A DNA stretch of 64,000 nucleotides, taken from Polynucleobacter sp. (GTDB taxonomy: Bacteria; Pseudomonadota; Gammaproteobacteria; Burkholderiales; Burkholderiaceae). The position numbers were made by a program, and so were the translations under genes. Every line of letters starts with the position of its first letter. The stretch's first letter is position 1. The DNA is taken from contig NZ_JAUXZY010000004.1 of the NCBI RefSeq assembly GCF_030693775.1, positions 806,001-870,000 on the forward strand, given 5' to 3'. Shown one piece after another: positions 45,074 to 52,398 of the stretch. The notes beneath the pieces were generated by a model. The model was not told the origin of the DNA, ran no database searches, and worked only from the letters and a program-made list of their open reading frames with translations.

Positions 45074-45979
45074 ATGAATATTCATCGCATTGACTACCGC
45101 TTATTGAGAAGCTTTTTAGTCGTTGCCCGAATTGAAAATTTTGTTCGGGCGGCAGAGGCATTGAATATTACGCAATCAGCACTATCCCAACAAATGAAGG
45201 AGCTTGCCAGCCATTTCAATTCGGCTTTATTTGAACGAAAAGGCCGTAGATCCGTCTTGAGTGAATTTGGCCGAGATTTGTTAATTAAACTCGAGCCGCT
45301 GATGGGGCAGGTCGATGAGGCATTGCTGCAAAGCATGCATGACGATAAGCAGGTCGTGGGCGCTCTGCGCATTGGTGCAACGCATACCTATTCAAAGGCA
45401 ATTACATTGCCAGCGAGTCTGCGGCTCTTACAAGCCTACCCAGATCTAAGAATCGATTTACGCGAGTTATCAGCAGAGCGCTTAATTGCCGACTTAATGC
45501 AAGGCGATATCGACATCGCTGTATTGCCGGAAGACTATCAACTGGTGGAGTTTTATCAGCAACCCTTACTGACGGAGCAATTTGCTCTCATCGGCAAGCC
45601 GCAAAGCATGACCAACTTACCTAAAAAACTATCGATCACGTCATTTAAAAATATCGAGCTTGCCTTACTGAATCGCCAGTTCCTCATGCGGCAGCAAATT
45701 GAAATGGAGGCGCGCAGGGAAAACATTCAACTCCATGTACGCCTAGAGGTATCCACCATGGGTGATTTGCTCGAGGTTGCACGTACAGGAAGTCTTGCAG
45801 TCATTGGCAGCCCAATCGCATGTGGGCGAGATAAAGACCTAGTATCAAGATCCATATCCGGCGAGTTTTTAAAGAGAACCGCGGCTCTCTGCTGGCGAAA
45901 AGGCAGATTCGTTACCGGTGCCATGAAAGCGTTTCAAGAAACTGCCATTGAAATTAGTGATGAGTTAAAACATAACTAA
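45074..45979 (+). CDS. LysR-family transcriptional regulator
   Basis: A 301-residue regulator: the winged helix (NFVRAAEALNITQSALSQQM) followed by a periplasmic-receptor-like effector domain (GALRIGATHTYSKAITLPAS). It is divergent from the Bug/aconitase X genes and probably controls them in response to their substrate. Confidence 0.93.
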   Translation: MNIHRIDYRLLRSFLVVARIENFVRAAEALNITQSALSQQMKELASHFNSALFERKGRRSVLSEFGRDLLIKLEPLMGQVDEALLQSMHDDKQVVGALRIGATHTYSKAITLPASLRLLQAYPDLRIDLRELSAERLIADLMQGDIDIAVLPEDYQLVEFYQQPLLTEQFALIGKPQSMTNLPKKLSITSFKNIELALLNRQFLMRQQIEMEARRENIQLHVRLEVSTMGDLLEVARTGSLAVIGSPIACGRDKDLVSRSISGEFLKRTAALCWRKGRFVTGAMKAFQETAIEISDELKHN

Positions 45980-46048
45980 AGTAGTGTGTGTTGCCTTTAG
46001 CAAAACAAAGAGTACAGTATATAAAGCGCTGTTCCAAAGGAGCCCCCC

Positions 46049-47053
46049 ATGAAAACCATCCTTTTTATAGTAAAAACTGTTTTTCTAGCGGCCTCATTTT
46101 CTGGAGGTCTGGCCTATGCCCAATCCAGCAGTATTGTGGATTTGGACTATGTCAAAGCCGCGCAGCAACGCGGAGTGATTCTATGGGATGTGCGTTCCAC
46201 TAAAAATTACCTGGATGGGCATATTCCAGGGGCAATTAATATTGGAGAGATTGGAGCGACCTTACGGGATCCTAATCGCGAGGACTATATTGATATTGCC
46301 GATATCAATGCCATCTTTAATAAGGCCGGACTCGACATTAATAAAGAAATCATTGTGTATGGTTCAAGAGGCAATCCTTATGCCTATTTTGGCTTATTCA
46401 CCATCAATTACTTTGGGGGTAAAGAGGCCAAGGTGTTTCATGATGGCATTGATGGCTGGGCTGACGCCAATCTAACCATCGAGAAAGCCCCATCAACCTT
46501 AGCGGCGGTTAATGTCAAATTAGTTCCACAAGAAAATTTAGTCGTCAGCAATGAGCAAATGCGTAAGCTATTTAACGATCAATCGGTTCAAGTGATCGAC
46601 GCAAGAACCGTAAATGAGTTCAAGGGCAACGATGTGCGCGCCATCCGGGGTGGTCATATCCCGGGTGCAATTAGTATTCCGTATGAGCAAAACTGGAAAG
46701 ACCCGGCAACGGGATCAAAACTCGCTAAGCGCGAAGTAAAAACAAATAGTGGCATGGCCTTAAAGTCATCCGAGGATCTTAAGGCGCTTTATTCCAAATT
46801 GGACCCCAACAAAGAGACGGTGGTGTATTGCCAAAGCGGTGTGCGCGCCGCAGAGACCGCAGTAGTGTTACAAAATCTGGGATACAAGAAGGTCAAAATT
46901 TATGATTCATCGTGGCTCGGGTGGGCTAGCCATCTCGCATCGCCGGTTGCAGACGAGACATATCTGAATGTGGGCCTGCTCAATTCCAGAATCGCCGCAA
47001 TGCAAAGCAAAATCAATGAGCTCGAGGCAGAGCTTAAAGCCAGTAAGAAGTAA
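46049..47053 (+). CDS. Exported tandem rhodanese (sulfurtransferase)
   Basis: A 334-residue protein with a signal peptide (TVFLAASFSGGLAYAQ) and two rhodanese domains. The first (residues 25-145) has VYGSRGNPY where the loop cysteine would be, so it is probably inactive. The second (150-290) has CQSGVRAAE with catalytic C261. A C-terminal coiled coil follows (LNSRIAAMQSKINELEAELK). AAGGAG precedes the start. It probably transfers sulfur or selenium in the periplasm; cyanide detoxification is possible. Confidence 0.87.
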   Translation: MKTILFIVKTVFLAASFSGGLAYAQSSSIVDLDYVKAAQQRGVILWDVRSTKNYLDGHIPGAINIGEIGATLRDPNREDYIDIADINAIFNKAGLDINKEIIVYGSRGNPYAYFGLFTINYFGGKEAKVFHDGIDGWADANLTIEKAPSTLAAVNVKLVPQENLVVSNEQMRKLFNDQSVQVIDARTVNEFKGNDVRAIRGGHIPGAISIPYEQNWKDPATGSKLAKREVKTNSGMALKSSEDLKALYSKLDPNKETVVYCQSGVRAAETAVVLQNLGYKKVKIYDSSWLGWASHLASPVADETYLNVGLLNSRIAAMQSKINELEAELKASKK

Positions 47054-47177
47054 TAGTGAGCACAGCTAACGACATTGGCAAAGGATGTGCAAGAGTAGAT
47101 TTTCTTTGAGTAATAGATAAAATGCTGGCACTTTAATTACTTTGCAAGCACGTGCAACACTTCTTTTGAAAGAGTCA

Positions 47178-47206
47178 TTGCCAACGCAGCACTGCCTATT
47201 TATAAT
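47178..47206 (+). promoter_or_regulatory. Promoter of small RNA copy A
   Basis: TTGCCA (47178-47183) and TATAAT (47201-47206) are 17 bases apart, a near-consensus sigma70 promoter that puts the start near 47213. Confidence 0.75.
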
Positions 47207-47212
47207 GGAGAT

Positions 47213-47335
47213 ATTTTCCGGCATTGCCGGTTGGAGTCTTGCCAATAGTAATGTTGGGCAAGCGGCTTGAAAGAGTGATTGCAAACTGTTTCAGGCGTCT
47301 GTCAGAACCCCCTTGAGTGGGGGTTTTGCTTTTTT
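47213..47335 (+). ncRNA. Structured small RNA, copy A
   Basis: About 123 bases with four helices: CCGG-CATTG-CCGG (47218-47230); CTTGCC with GGCAAG (47238-47262); GCTTGAAA with TTTCAGGC (47265-47296); and the terminator stem AACCCCC with GGGGGTT. A second, diverged copy lies at 52079-52200 with the same layout and compensating base changes, so structure is under selection. I do not recognise the family. It could be a trans-acting small RNA or a protein-binding RNA. Confidence 0.75.
47306..47335 (+). terminator. Intrinsic terminator of small RNA copy A
   Basis: AACCCCC (47306-47312) pairs with GGGGGTT (47319-47325), followed by a T-rich tail ending in six T. Confidence 0.9.
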
Positions 47336-47346
47336 AAGGAGCGGGT

Positions 47347-47757
47347 TTGGCATTACACAATTTTCATCCGAAACAGGGTCACTACCTGATTTGTAATTTT
47401 GATTATGGTTTCGTGCTCCCTGAAATTGTCAAGCCAAGACCTGTCATAGTGATCTCAAAAACCGATTCGCATGGACCACATAAAAACCTGTGTACGGTTG
47501 TAGCGCTATCGACTACGCCGCCTCATCCTAAATTGCCATGGCACTGGATGTTAAGTTTTAATCCAAACCCCAATCGTAGTGATACACCAGTTTGGGTGAA
47601 GGGCGATATGATTTATACGGTCTCTTACTATCGGCTTGATAGGCCACACATCAAAACACATCGCCTTGGAAGAACTTATCAGAACATAAGAATCGCGAAG
47701 CCAGAAATTGAAGGCATTCTGAATGGTATCGCCCACTATTTTGGACTAGGCAAATAA
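47347..47757 (+). CDS. PemK/MazF-like toxin family protein
   Basis: A 136-residue protein starting at TTG 47347 with AAGGAG five bases before it. HPKQGHYLICNFDYGF, then PEIVKPRPVIVISK, then LCTVVALSTTPPHP match the long PemK/MazF-like family. No antitoxin gene is adjacent on either side. It sits between small RNA copy A and a hairpin that directly follows the RNA in copy B, as if inserted there. Toxin activity is inferred. Confidence 0.72.
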   Translation: MALHNFHPKQGHYLICNFDYGFVLPEIVKPRPVIVISKTDSHGPHKNLCTVVALSTTPPHPKLPWHWMLSFNPNPNRSDTPVWVKGDMIYTVSYYRLDRPHIKTHRLGRTYQNIRIAKPEIEGILNGIAHYFGLGK

Positions 47758-47758
47758 A

Positions 47759-47780
47759 ACAGCCCGCCTTTCCCGGTTGT
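47759..47780 (+). other. Hairpin shared with the copy B region
   Basis: ACAGCC (47759-47764) pairs with GGTTGT (47775-47780). The same element, diverged, follows small RNA copy B at 52217-52234. Here it begins two bases after the PemK-like stop and may end its transcript. Confidence 0.45.
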
Positions 47781-47908
47781 GTACTTGCTAATACCCCGAG
47801 ACCATTACAGCCGTAATGGTAGGAAAAAGCATTGAAACGTATGTGAATGTAATAAAAAGTTTGCCTATGTAAGAAAAAGTGAGCTTGCAGGGCTTGAGTA
47901 AGGTGTGT

Positions 47909-47928
47909 TACTGTACGGATATACAGTA
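47909..47928. promoter_or_regulatory. LexA (SOS) box
   Basis: TACTGT-N8-ACAGTA is a near-perfect palindrome matching the LexA consensus CTGT-N8-ACAG. It lies 108 bases before the DUF4407 gene, so the operon is probably damage-inducible. A TTGAGT at 47894-47899 may be the -35 box. Confidence 0.7.
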
Positions 47929-47942
47929 CTAATTCTGATTAA

Positions 47943-47969
47943 ATGGGAATTTCTTTACCCATCTTTTTT
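47943..47969 (+). terminator. Possible leader attenuator or small-transcript terminator
   Basis: ATGGG (47943-47947) pairs with CCCAT (47958-47962), followed by CTTTTTT. It lies between the LexA box and the DUF4407 gene, so it would end transcription unless bypassed. The stem is short. Confidence 0.4.
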
Positions 47970-47981
47970 AAGGCTCATCCC

Positions 47982-47996
47982 ATGAGCTAGCCCCTT
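47982..47996 (+). repeat. 15-bp direct repeat, copy 1
   Basis: ATGAGCTAGCCCCTT occurs here, 55 bases before the DUF4407 gene, and again at 55258-55272, 77 bases before another accessory gene. Similarity continues weakly for about 20 more bases. Its role is unknown. Confidence 0.6.
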
Positions 47997-48036
47997 GGAA
48001 TACTGCATCCATCGCAACAATTCAGTGGGTGGATGC

Positions 48037-49497
48037 ATGAGTACCATTCGGCAATATCTGGTTTTCCTTACCGGGCACCGCATCGCGGCCAATGCACCAG
48101 TAGAAGAAGTAGGGAGTCTAAGCAAGATTGGCGCTGCTATTGCCTTTGCTAGCTTTCTAGCGGCCTTGCAGTTTGGCATTGCCGGCTGGTTCTTGGCGAT
48201 GGATTTGCATTTAGCCTTGCAAATCGCTTTGGCGATTACCTTTGCCGTAATAGGCGCGGCGATTGTCTTGGTGCTCGATCGCAACTTCATTTTTTTAGCC
48301 GATACACGGTACGAGACCGACAAGAAACTCACCTACGTATATCTAGGCATCCGTATTTTCTTAATTACGGTGATTGGCTCGCTCAGTAGCCAATTCACCA
48401 TGCCACTCTTTCTAAAGTCAGAGCTCGCCATTCATGCGCAAGATATGAAAGACGGGCGCTATACCGATGCAAAAGCGCGCTATCAAGAAAAGTATGAGTT
48501 GTCCGATAAAACTACGGCTGTCAGTAATTTAGAGCAGCGCTCCAATCAGCTTAAAAAAGAATTACAGACACTCACGCCTGAGATTATTCGGCAGCGCAAT
48601 GCCTCTAGCCAGTGTTTTCAGGATTACCGCAAAAAAACCAGCATGACTTTTGCGCCAGACCTCGATGAAGGCGAGATCCTACAACTCTATGCTAAAGATA
48701 AGCGCGAGTGTGAGCGCTTAGAGGGCATCTATCGCCAAAGCTATCGAAACTATACCGACCCTCGGGAGGCGGAGCTCGCCTCAGTAGGTGAGGCGATTCC
48801 ACAAGCCATAGGTGCAGTAGAAGGGGCTAAAAAAGACATTGCTGCTAATTTAGCTAAAACCAGTCAAATCGATGAGGCCTACATCAATGTGGCTTCTGCC
48901 GACGTGCTGTCATCACTTATCACCCATAGCCCAGGCGTGTTCTTTAAGTACGCCCTGATTACGCTCTTGCAGTTGTGTTTGGAGCTCATGCCAATTCTGC
49001 TCAAACTGCAAGCAGGGCAATCCGCCTTAGGTCACCGCGCTGCCTTAGCGGCGCACCAGAATAAAACCCGCGTGCTTTCTGAAATCAATCGCAGCGTAAG
49101 TCGTAGGCTGGGATCCGAAGCGGAGCTGCAATTAGCTCAGCATGAGCAGGCGCTTGTCATAAAAGGTCAGCAGGCAGAGTTGCAAGAACTGGATTTATCA
49201 ATGACCAAGCAAAAGATCATGCACGATATCGCCAATCAAAAGCTGCACCAGGAGCTCGATGACCTTAGGCGCCAGGGTAGTATGTATGGCCGCTTTCAAA
49301 ATCAAATGAACTACAGTTTTACCCAGGCAAGCGATCAGTTCATGAATAAAGTCGTCACGCCATCAGTAGCTGCAGCGAGCGGTGCATTCCACGGCGCCTT
49401 TACTAAACCATCCAATACAAGCCAAACCGAGAGTAATTCCGCACGGGTATTTAATTTTGACCCGAATGCACAAGGCCAACTCAAGGCAGCCTCCTAA
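48037..49497 (+). CDS. DUF4407 membrane protein with coiled coil
   Basis: A 486-residue protein. It has three N-terminal membrane segments (IGAAIAFASFLAALQFGIAG, LALQIALAITFAVIGAAIVL, YLGIRIFLITVIGSLSS), a long charged region with coiled-coil character, then a fourth segment (FFKYALITLLQLCLELMPIL) and a second helical tail rich in Gln. This is the DUF4407 layout; function is unknown. ATG 48037 begins the conserved part. It heads an operon with two lipoproteins behind a LexA box, suggesting an envelope stress or defence role. Confidence 0.75.
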   Translation: MSTIRQYLVFLTGHRIAANAPVEEVGSLSKIGAAIAFASFLAALQFGIAGWFLAMDLHLALQIALAITFAVIGAAIVLVLDRNFIFLADTRYETDKKLTYVYLGIRIFLITVIGSLSSQFTMPLFLKSELAIHAQDMKDGRYTDAKARYQEKYELSDKTTAVSNLEQRSNQLKKELQTLTPEIIRQRNASSQCFQDYRKKTSMTFAPDLDEGEILQLYAKDKRECERLEGIYRQSYRNYTDPREAELASVGEAIPQAIGAVEGAKKDIAANLAKTSQIDEAYINVASADVLSSLITHSPGVFFKYALITLLQLCLELMPILLKLQAGQSALGHRAALAAHQNKTRVLSEINRSVSRRLGSEAELQLAQHEQALVIKGQQAELQELDLSMTKQKIMHDIANQKLHQELDDLRRQGSMYGRFQNQMNYSFTQASDQFMNKVVTPSVAAASGAFHGAFTKPSNTSQTESNSARVFNFDPNAQGQLKAAS

Positions 49498-49525
49498 GAC
49501 GCCGCCCAAAAGTCGCCCAACACGC

Positions 49526-50413
49526 ATGAAGTTACTCTCCTTACTATCTACGCTGATCCTGTTGCTGGGCCTAAGTGCTTGCGCGAGTAAGCCGGGCCAG
49601 TACACGGCGTACAGCGCGCCGAGCCATATCAAACAAACCCAATACAGCCAATACAGCGCCCCTAGCTACATTCCTCCGCGGCCCAGCAGTCAAACAACCC
49701 AATTCAGCCAAAGCAACCAAACTAAGCAAAACAATACAGCCCGGCCAGTTCAACGGACTGCAGCACAGACGAGCAATACGCAGCAGAGCGCAGCGCCAAC
49801 CTTTGTACGCCTTACTTACGAAGACTTGGTGCGCTTTCAGGTGAATTGCGAGCAGCGTACCGAGCAAATAGCGTTGCTTGAAGAGCAGTTAAAACGTAAT
49901 CGCTTCTATACGGTCGATGGGGTGGAGGGTAACGCCTCGCCAGACAAAATCAGTAAAAGTTATTACTCCTTGGCCAAGTACCGCATTTGGTCCGTGCGTT
50001 TTGCCTGTCAAGGTAGCCCTGTGGATGCGGGGTTAATTCAGGCGGATTTGCGAGCGGTTCCGAATAAGCCGCCTGAGGCAACCCCCCGTTGCTACTTTGA
50101 GGAGGTGACTGTAGCCAAAGCGGCAATCAGTCCCGTCAATCTGGTTCAGAACGATCAAACCACCACCCGAAAAGAAATCTGCACGAACTTTCCCTACGTG
50201 GCAGATCGGCCATTTATTCGGGTGGGGGATCAGATTAGCTTTACCTCAAAAGACCTGCAAGAGAGTCAAACCCGATCCAGCCTGCGCCGCTGGCGGGGCA
50301 ATGTGTATCAACTGATTTCGAAAACAGAACTGATTCGAAATCAAGCAGTGCGCTTTACTTTAGTGGCCGTACGTTCAGGCAGCAATCAGTGGGTTGTAGT
50401 GGATAAATTTTAA
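49526..50413 (+). CDS. Lipoprotein of the DUF4407 operon
   Basis: A 295-residue protein with a lipoprotein signal (KLLSLLSTLILLLGLSAC, lipobox LSAC). Residues 25-90 are a low-complexity Gln/Ser/Thr-rich linker (QYSQYSAPSYIPP, SQSNQTKQNNTARP), followed by a folded domain with four cysteines (VNCEQ, FACQG, PRCYFEE, EICTN). ATG 49526 begins the lipoprotein signal. I do not recognise the domain. It is 28 bases after DUF4407. Confidence 0.7.
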   Translation: MKLLSLLSTLILLLGLSACASKPGQYTAYSAPSHIKQTQYSQYSAPSYIPPRPSSQTTQFSQSNQTKQNNTARPVQRTAAQTSNTQQSAAPTFVRLTYEDLVRFQVNCEQRTEQIALLEEQLKRNRFYTVDGVEGNASPDKISKSYYSLAKYRIWSVRFACQGSPVDAGLIQADLRAVPNKPPEATPRCYFEEVTVAKAAISPVNLVQNDQTTTRKEICTNFPYVADRPFIRVGDQISFTSKDLQESQTRSSLRRWRGNVYQLISKTELIRNQAVRFTLVAVRSGSNQWVVVDKF

Positions 50414-50435
50414 TTAATTCAACAAGGAGTATGAG

Positions 50436-51362
50436 ATGAAAAATGCATTAATTGCGCTTCCCATTATTGGGATATTGAGCGCGTGTGGTACAAGTCCGGT
50501 GAGCAAAAATACCCAAACCGACTTGGAGTATCGCCAGCAGGCTAAGGTCGCTACTCAAGCCATCAGCCAAGCGCCGATCTGGATGACGAAGTTACCCAAA
50601 GAACCCGGCGTCATTTATGAAAACGGCACGGCAATAAGCAGTGACTTTTCAATGGCGGATCTTAAAGCCAAGACCATGGCCTACGTGAAGATCTGTACTG
50701 GCGCTGGAGGCAAGGTGCGCAGCCAAATGAAGATGTATCGCGCTGATAGCGATGCGGCTTCCATAGAGCAGTCAGAGTTAACCGTACGGAGCATATGCCC
50801 AGATGTGGATATCACCGGCGTAGAAACAGTGGAGATGAAACACGTAGCCGAAGGCAATCGCATCCGTACCTACGTGCTGGTGGCCTTGCCCATGGGCTCC
50901 AAAAACCTCATGAAATCCTCCAAGGATTTACAAAACCGTTCCCCTGAGGCGTTTAAAGAGCTCGATAGCGTAAGCAAAGAGCAGCAGGCAGCTCCTAATG
51001 CAGTTCCTCAAGCAGAGCCTGTTCAGTCCAGCAGACCGGCCCCAGCTAGGGCAGTAGAGCAGCCACAAGCACGAGCGCCAAGCCAGCCAGCGGCGATAGT
51101 TGAGCCAATTCCATTGGAGCGGATAGAGGCGCCACTGTCACCTACATCAACGATCCAGGGGATACCACCCGCAACCAAGCGCGATGGCAGTTTGCTGGAA
51201 TCCGTGAGGGCCGTAGGCAACGATACGGTAGTAGTGCAATCAGCCGATGGCAGCGAGCGTCAGTTGGGTTTACTCGGTGCTAAAAACCCGGAGTATGTGG
51301 CGCGCCGTGCCCAAGCATTAAACAAACCTGGCGCGGTTATTGCTCAAGTCGCGGTGGAGTAA
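50436..51362 (+). CDS. LPP20-like lipoprotein
   Basis: A 308-residue lipoprotein (IALPIIGILSACG, lipobox LSAC) with AAGGAG seven bases before the start. Residues 30-160 resemble LPP20/FlgT-type domains (IWMTKLPKEPGVIYENGTA, then KAKTMAYVKICTGAGGKV). Residues 185-235 are a Pro/Ala-rich linker, and a small C-terminal domain follows (ESVRAVGNDTVVVQSADGSE). It is 22 bases from the previous gene. Function is unknown. Confidence 0.65.
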   Translation: MKNALIALPIIGILSACGTSPVSKNTQTDLEYRQQAKVATQAISQAPIWMTKLPKEPGVIYENGTAISSDFSMADLKAKTMAYVKICTGAGGKVRSQMKMYRADSDAASIEQSELTVRSICPDVDITGVETVEMKHVAEGNRIRTYVLVALPMGSKNLMKSSKDLQNRSPEAFKELDSVSKEQQAAPNAVPQAEPVQSSRPAPARAVEQPQARAPSQPAAIVEPIPLERIEAPLSPTSTIQGIPPATKRDGSLLESVRAVGNDTVVVQSADGSERQLGLLGAKNPEYVARRAQALNKPGAVIAQVAVE

Positions 51363-51395
51363 AAGACCTTTTTATCAACATCACATTGGAGTTTC

Positions 51396-51599
51396 ATGGG
51401 CGATAAAAAAAGTGATTTTAAGATTATCGAGATTAATACAAAAGAGCGAAGCCTAATTCTAGAAGATGCAGCTTTAGGATATAAGGTTGAAGTTCCGCTG
51501 AAGCAAAGCAATTTGCTATCGGCTCGTCTTGTTGGACCATACGAGCTAGAAGTGCGCTACGAGGATGGCTCGGCAATGGTGATTCGGTTTTTGATTTAA
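51396..51599 (+). CDS. Small beta-rich protein of 67 residues
   Basis: A cytoplasmic protein with GGAG six bases before ATG. It begins MGDKKSDFKIIEINTKERSL and consists of alternating charged and hydrophobic stretches ending VRYEDGSAMVIRFLI. It is in line with the DUF4407 operon. I do not recognise it. Confidence 0.55.
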   Translation: MGDKKSDFKIIEINTKERSLILEDAALGYKVEVPLKQSNLLSARLVGPYELEVRYEDGSAMVIRFLI

Positions 51600-51610
51600 G
51601 GAAACTAGTT

Positions 51611-51724
51611 ATGACACAACAAATTGAAGCAATTGCTAGCATTAGGTTTACCGGATCAATGGGTGATCTAGTGCAATTGCATACTACCTCGATTGTCAAT
51701 TACGCCAAAAGAGCCCCATGCTGA
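51611..51724 (+). CDS. 37-residue protein in the DUF4407 operon
   Basis: ATG 51611 has AAGGAAA seven bases upstream and the frame ends at TGA 51722, overlapping the next gene's ATG (51718). The peptide starts MTQQIEAIASIRFTGSM and ends NYAKRAPC. Spacing and the ribosome site argue that it is translated; no family is known. Confidence 0.45.
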   Translation: MTQQIEAIASIRFTGSMGDLVQLHTTSIVNYAKRAPC

Positions 51725-52005
51725 CCAGCGCACTGTTACTTGCGACCATTCTTCCCTTTGAAGTCACACCCAAAGACGCCATTACCCCATCCTTAGCCAG
51801 ACCCATAACGGTGGCTGCCTTTGTGGATAGCGCCAAGATACTGGGCTTACCGAGACTAAAGCTCAGGGACTCCAACGGTAATCGCTATATCCCCAATAAA
51901 GCCATGCTATTTGAGCCAGCAGCCTTAGTACACCAGCAGGCTGGCACGGTAGGCGAAAAGATCAACCCAAGGAGGGCATTTATTCAGGGATATTTAAAGC
52001 GATGA
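51718..52005 (+). CDS. Small protein of 95 residues, unknown
   Basis: Its ATG overlaps the end of the 37-residue frame. It starts with a hydrophobic stretch (MLTSALLLATILPF) that may anchor it, followed by a compact domain (FVDSAKILGLPRLKLRDSNG). It is the last gene before small RNA copy B. Function is unknown. Confidence 0.5.
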   Translation: MLTSALLLATILPFEVTPKDAITPSLARPITVAAFVDSAKILGLPRLKLRDSNGNRYIPNKAMLFEPAALVHQQAGTVGEKINPRRAFIQGYLKR

Positions 52006-52043
52006 GCTTCATAATCAATCAGACAGATACTCTTAGAAGTGCA

Positions 52044-52072
52044 TTGCAATCCCACTGACGGATATTTAAAAT
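52044..52072 (+). promoter_or_regulatory. Promoter of small RNA copy B
   Basis: TTGCAA (52044-52049) and TAAAAT (52067-52072) are 17 bases apart and sit at the same distance from the RNA as in copy A. Confidence 0.7.
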
Positions 52073-52078
52073 AGAGAA

Positions 52079-52200
52079 GTTATCCGGTATAGCCGGTTGG
52101 AGTCTAGTAAGCAGCAATGCTTTGCAAGCGGCCTGAAAGAGTGATTGCAAACTGTTTCAGGCGTCTGTCAGAACCCCCTTTCAGTGGGGGTTTTGCTTTT
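52079..52200 (+). ncRNA. Structured small RNA, copy B
   Basis: Diverged duplicate of the RNA at 47213-47335. CCGG-TATAG-CCGG (52084-52096), a changed second helix (CTAGTAAGC region with GCTTTGCAAG), GCCTGAAA with TTTCAGGC (52131-52162) and the terminator are kept. In the second helix one C-G pair in copy A is A-T here and a C-G is T-G. The third helix and what follows up to the terminator are nearly identical in the two copies. Confidence 0.75.
52172..52200 (+). terminator. Intrinsic terminator of small RNA copy B
   Basis: AACCCCC (52172-52178) pairs with GGGGGTT (52186-52192), followed by TTTGCTTTT. The loop differs in length from copy A. Confidence 0.88.
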
Positions 52201-52216
52201 ATGAGTAAATAAAAAT

Positions 52217-52234
52217 AGCCGGTCTTTCCCGGCT
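52217..52234 (+). other. Hairpin following small RNA copy B
   Basis: AGCCGG (52217-52222) pairs with CCGGCT (52229-52234). It corresponds to the hairpin at 47759-47780, but here it lies only 16 bases past the RNA terminator. Confidence 0.5.
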
Positions 52235-52267
52235 GTCAGCTTGCTCGCATCCTGAAAGGAGTCCCCC

Positions 52268-52336
52268 ATGGAATTAGGGTTTGGCAGAATGCACAAGCTG
52301 GTATGGTTTTTCAATGAAAAAGACGCCGCCCGCTAG
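52268..52336 (+). CDS. 22-residue frame with strong ribosome site
   Basis: AAAGGAG lies seven bases before ATG 52268. The peptide is MELGFGRMHKLVWFFNEKD plus AAR, ending at TAG 52334, within an AAGACG/CGTCTT hairpin. It may be a small protein or a remnant of a longer gene. Confidence 0.3.
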   Translation: MELGFGRMHKLVWFFNEKDAAR

Positions 52337-52398
52337 TGCCGTCTTCTGATCTATGGGCACTCATACCTAATCCCGTTGATCACCATGCTAAAACTCGA

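Noticed and set aside
46012..46032. ACAG-N-CTGT pattern before the rhodanese gene
   Set aside because: The half-sites face the wrong way for a LexA box (ACAG first), so it is chance.
49571..49867. 98-codon minus-strand frame within the first lipoprotein gene
   Set aside because: It mirrors the low-complexity linker of the lipoprotein and has no ribosome site.
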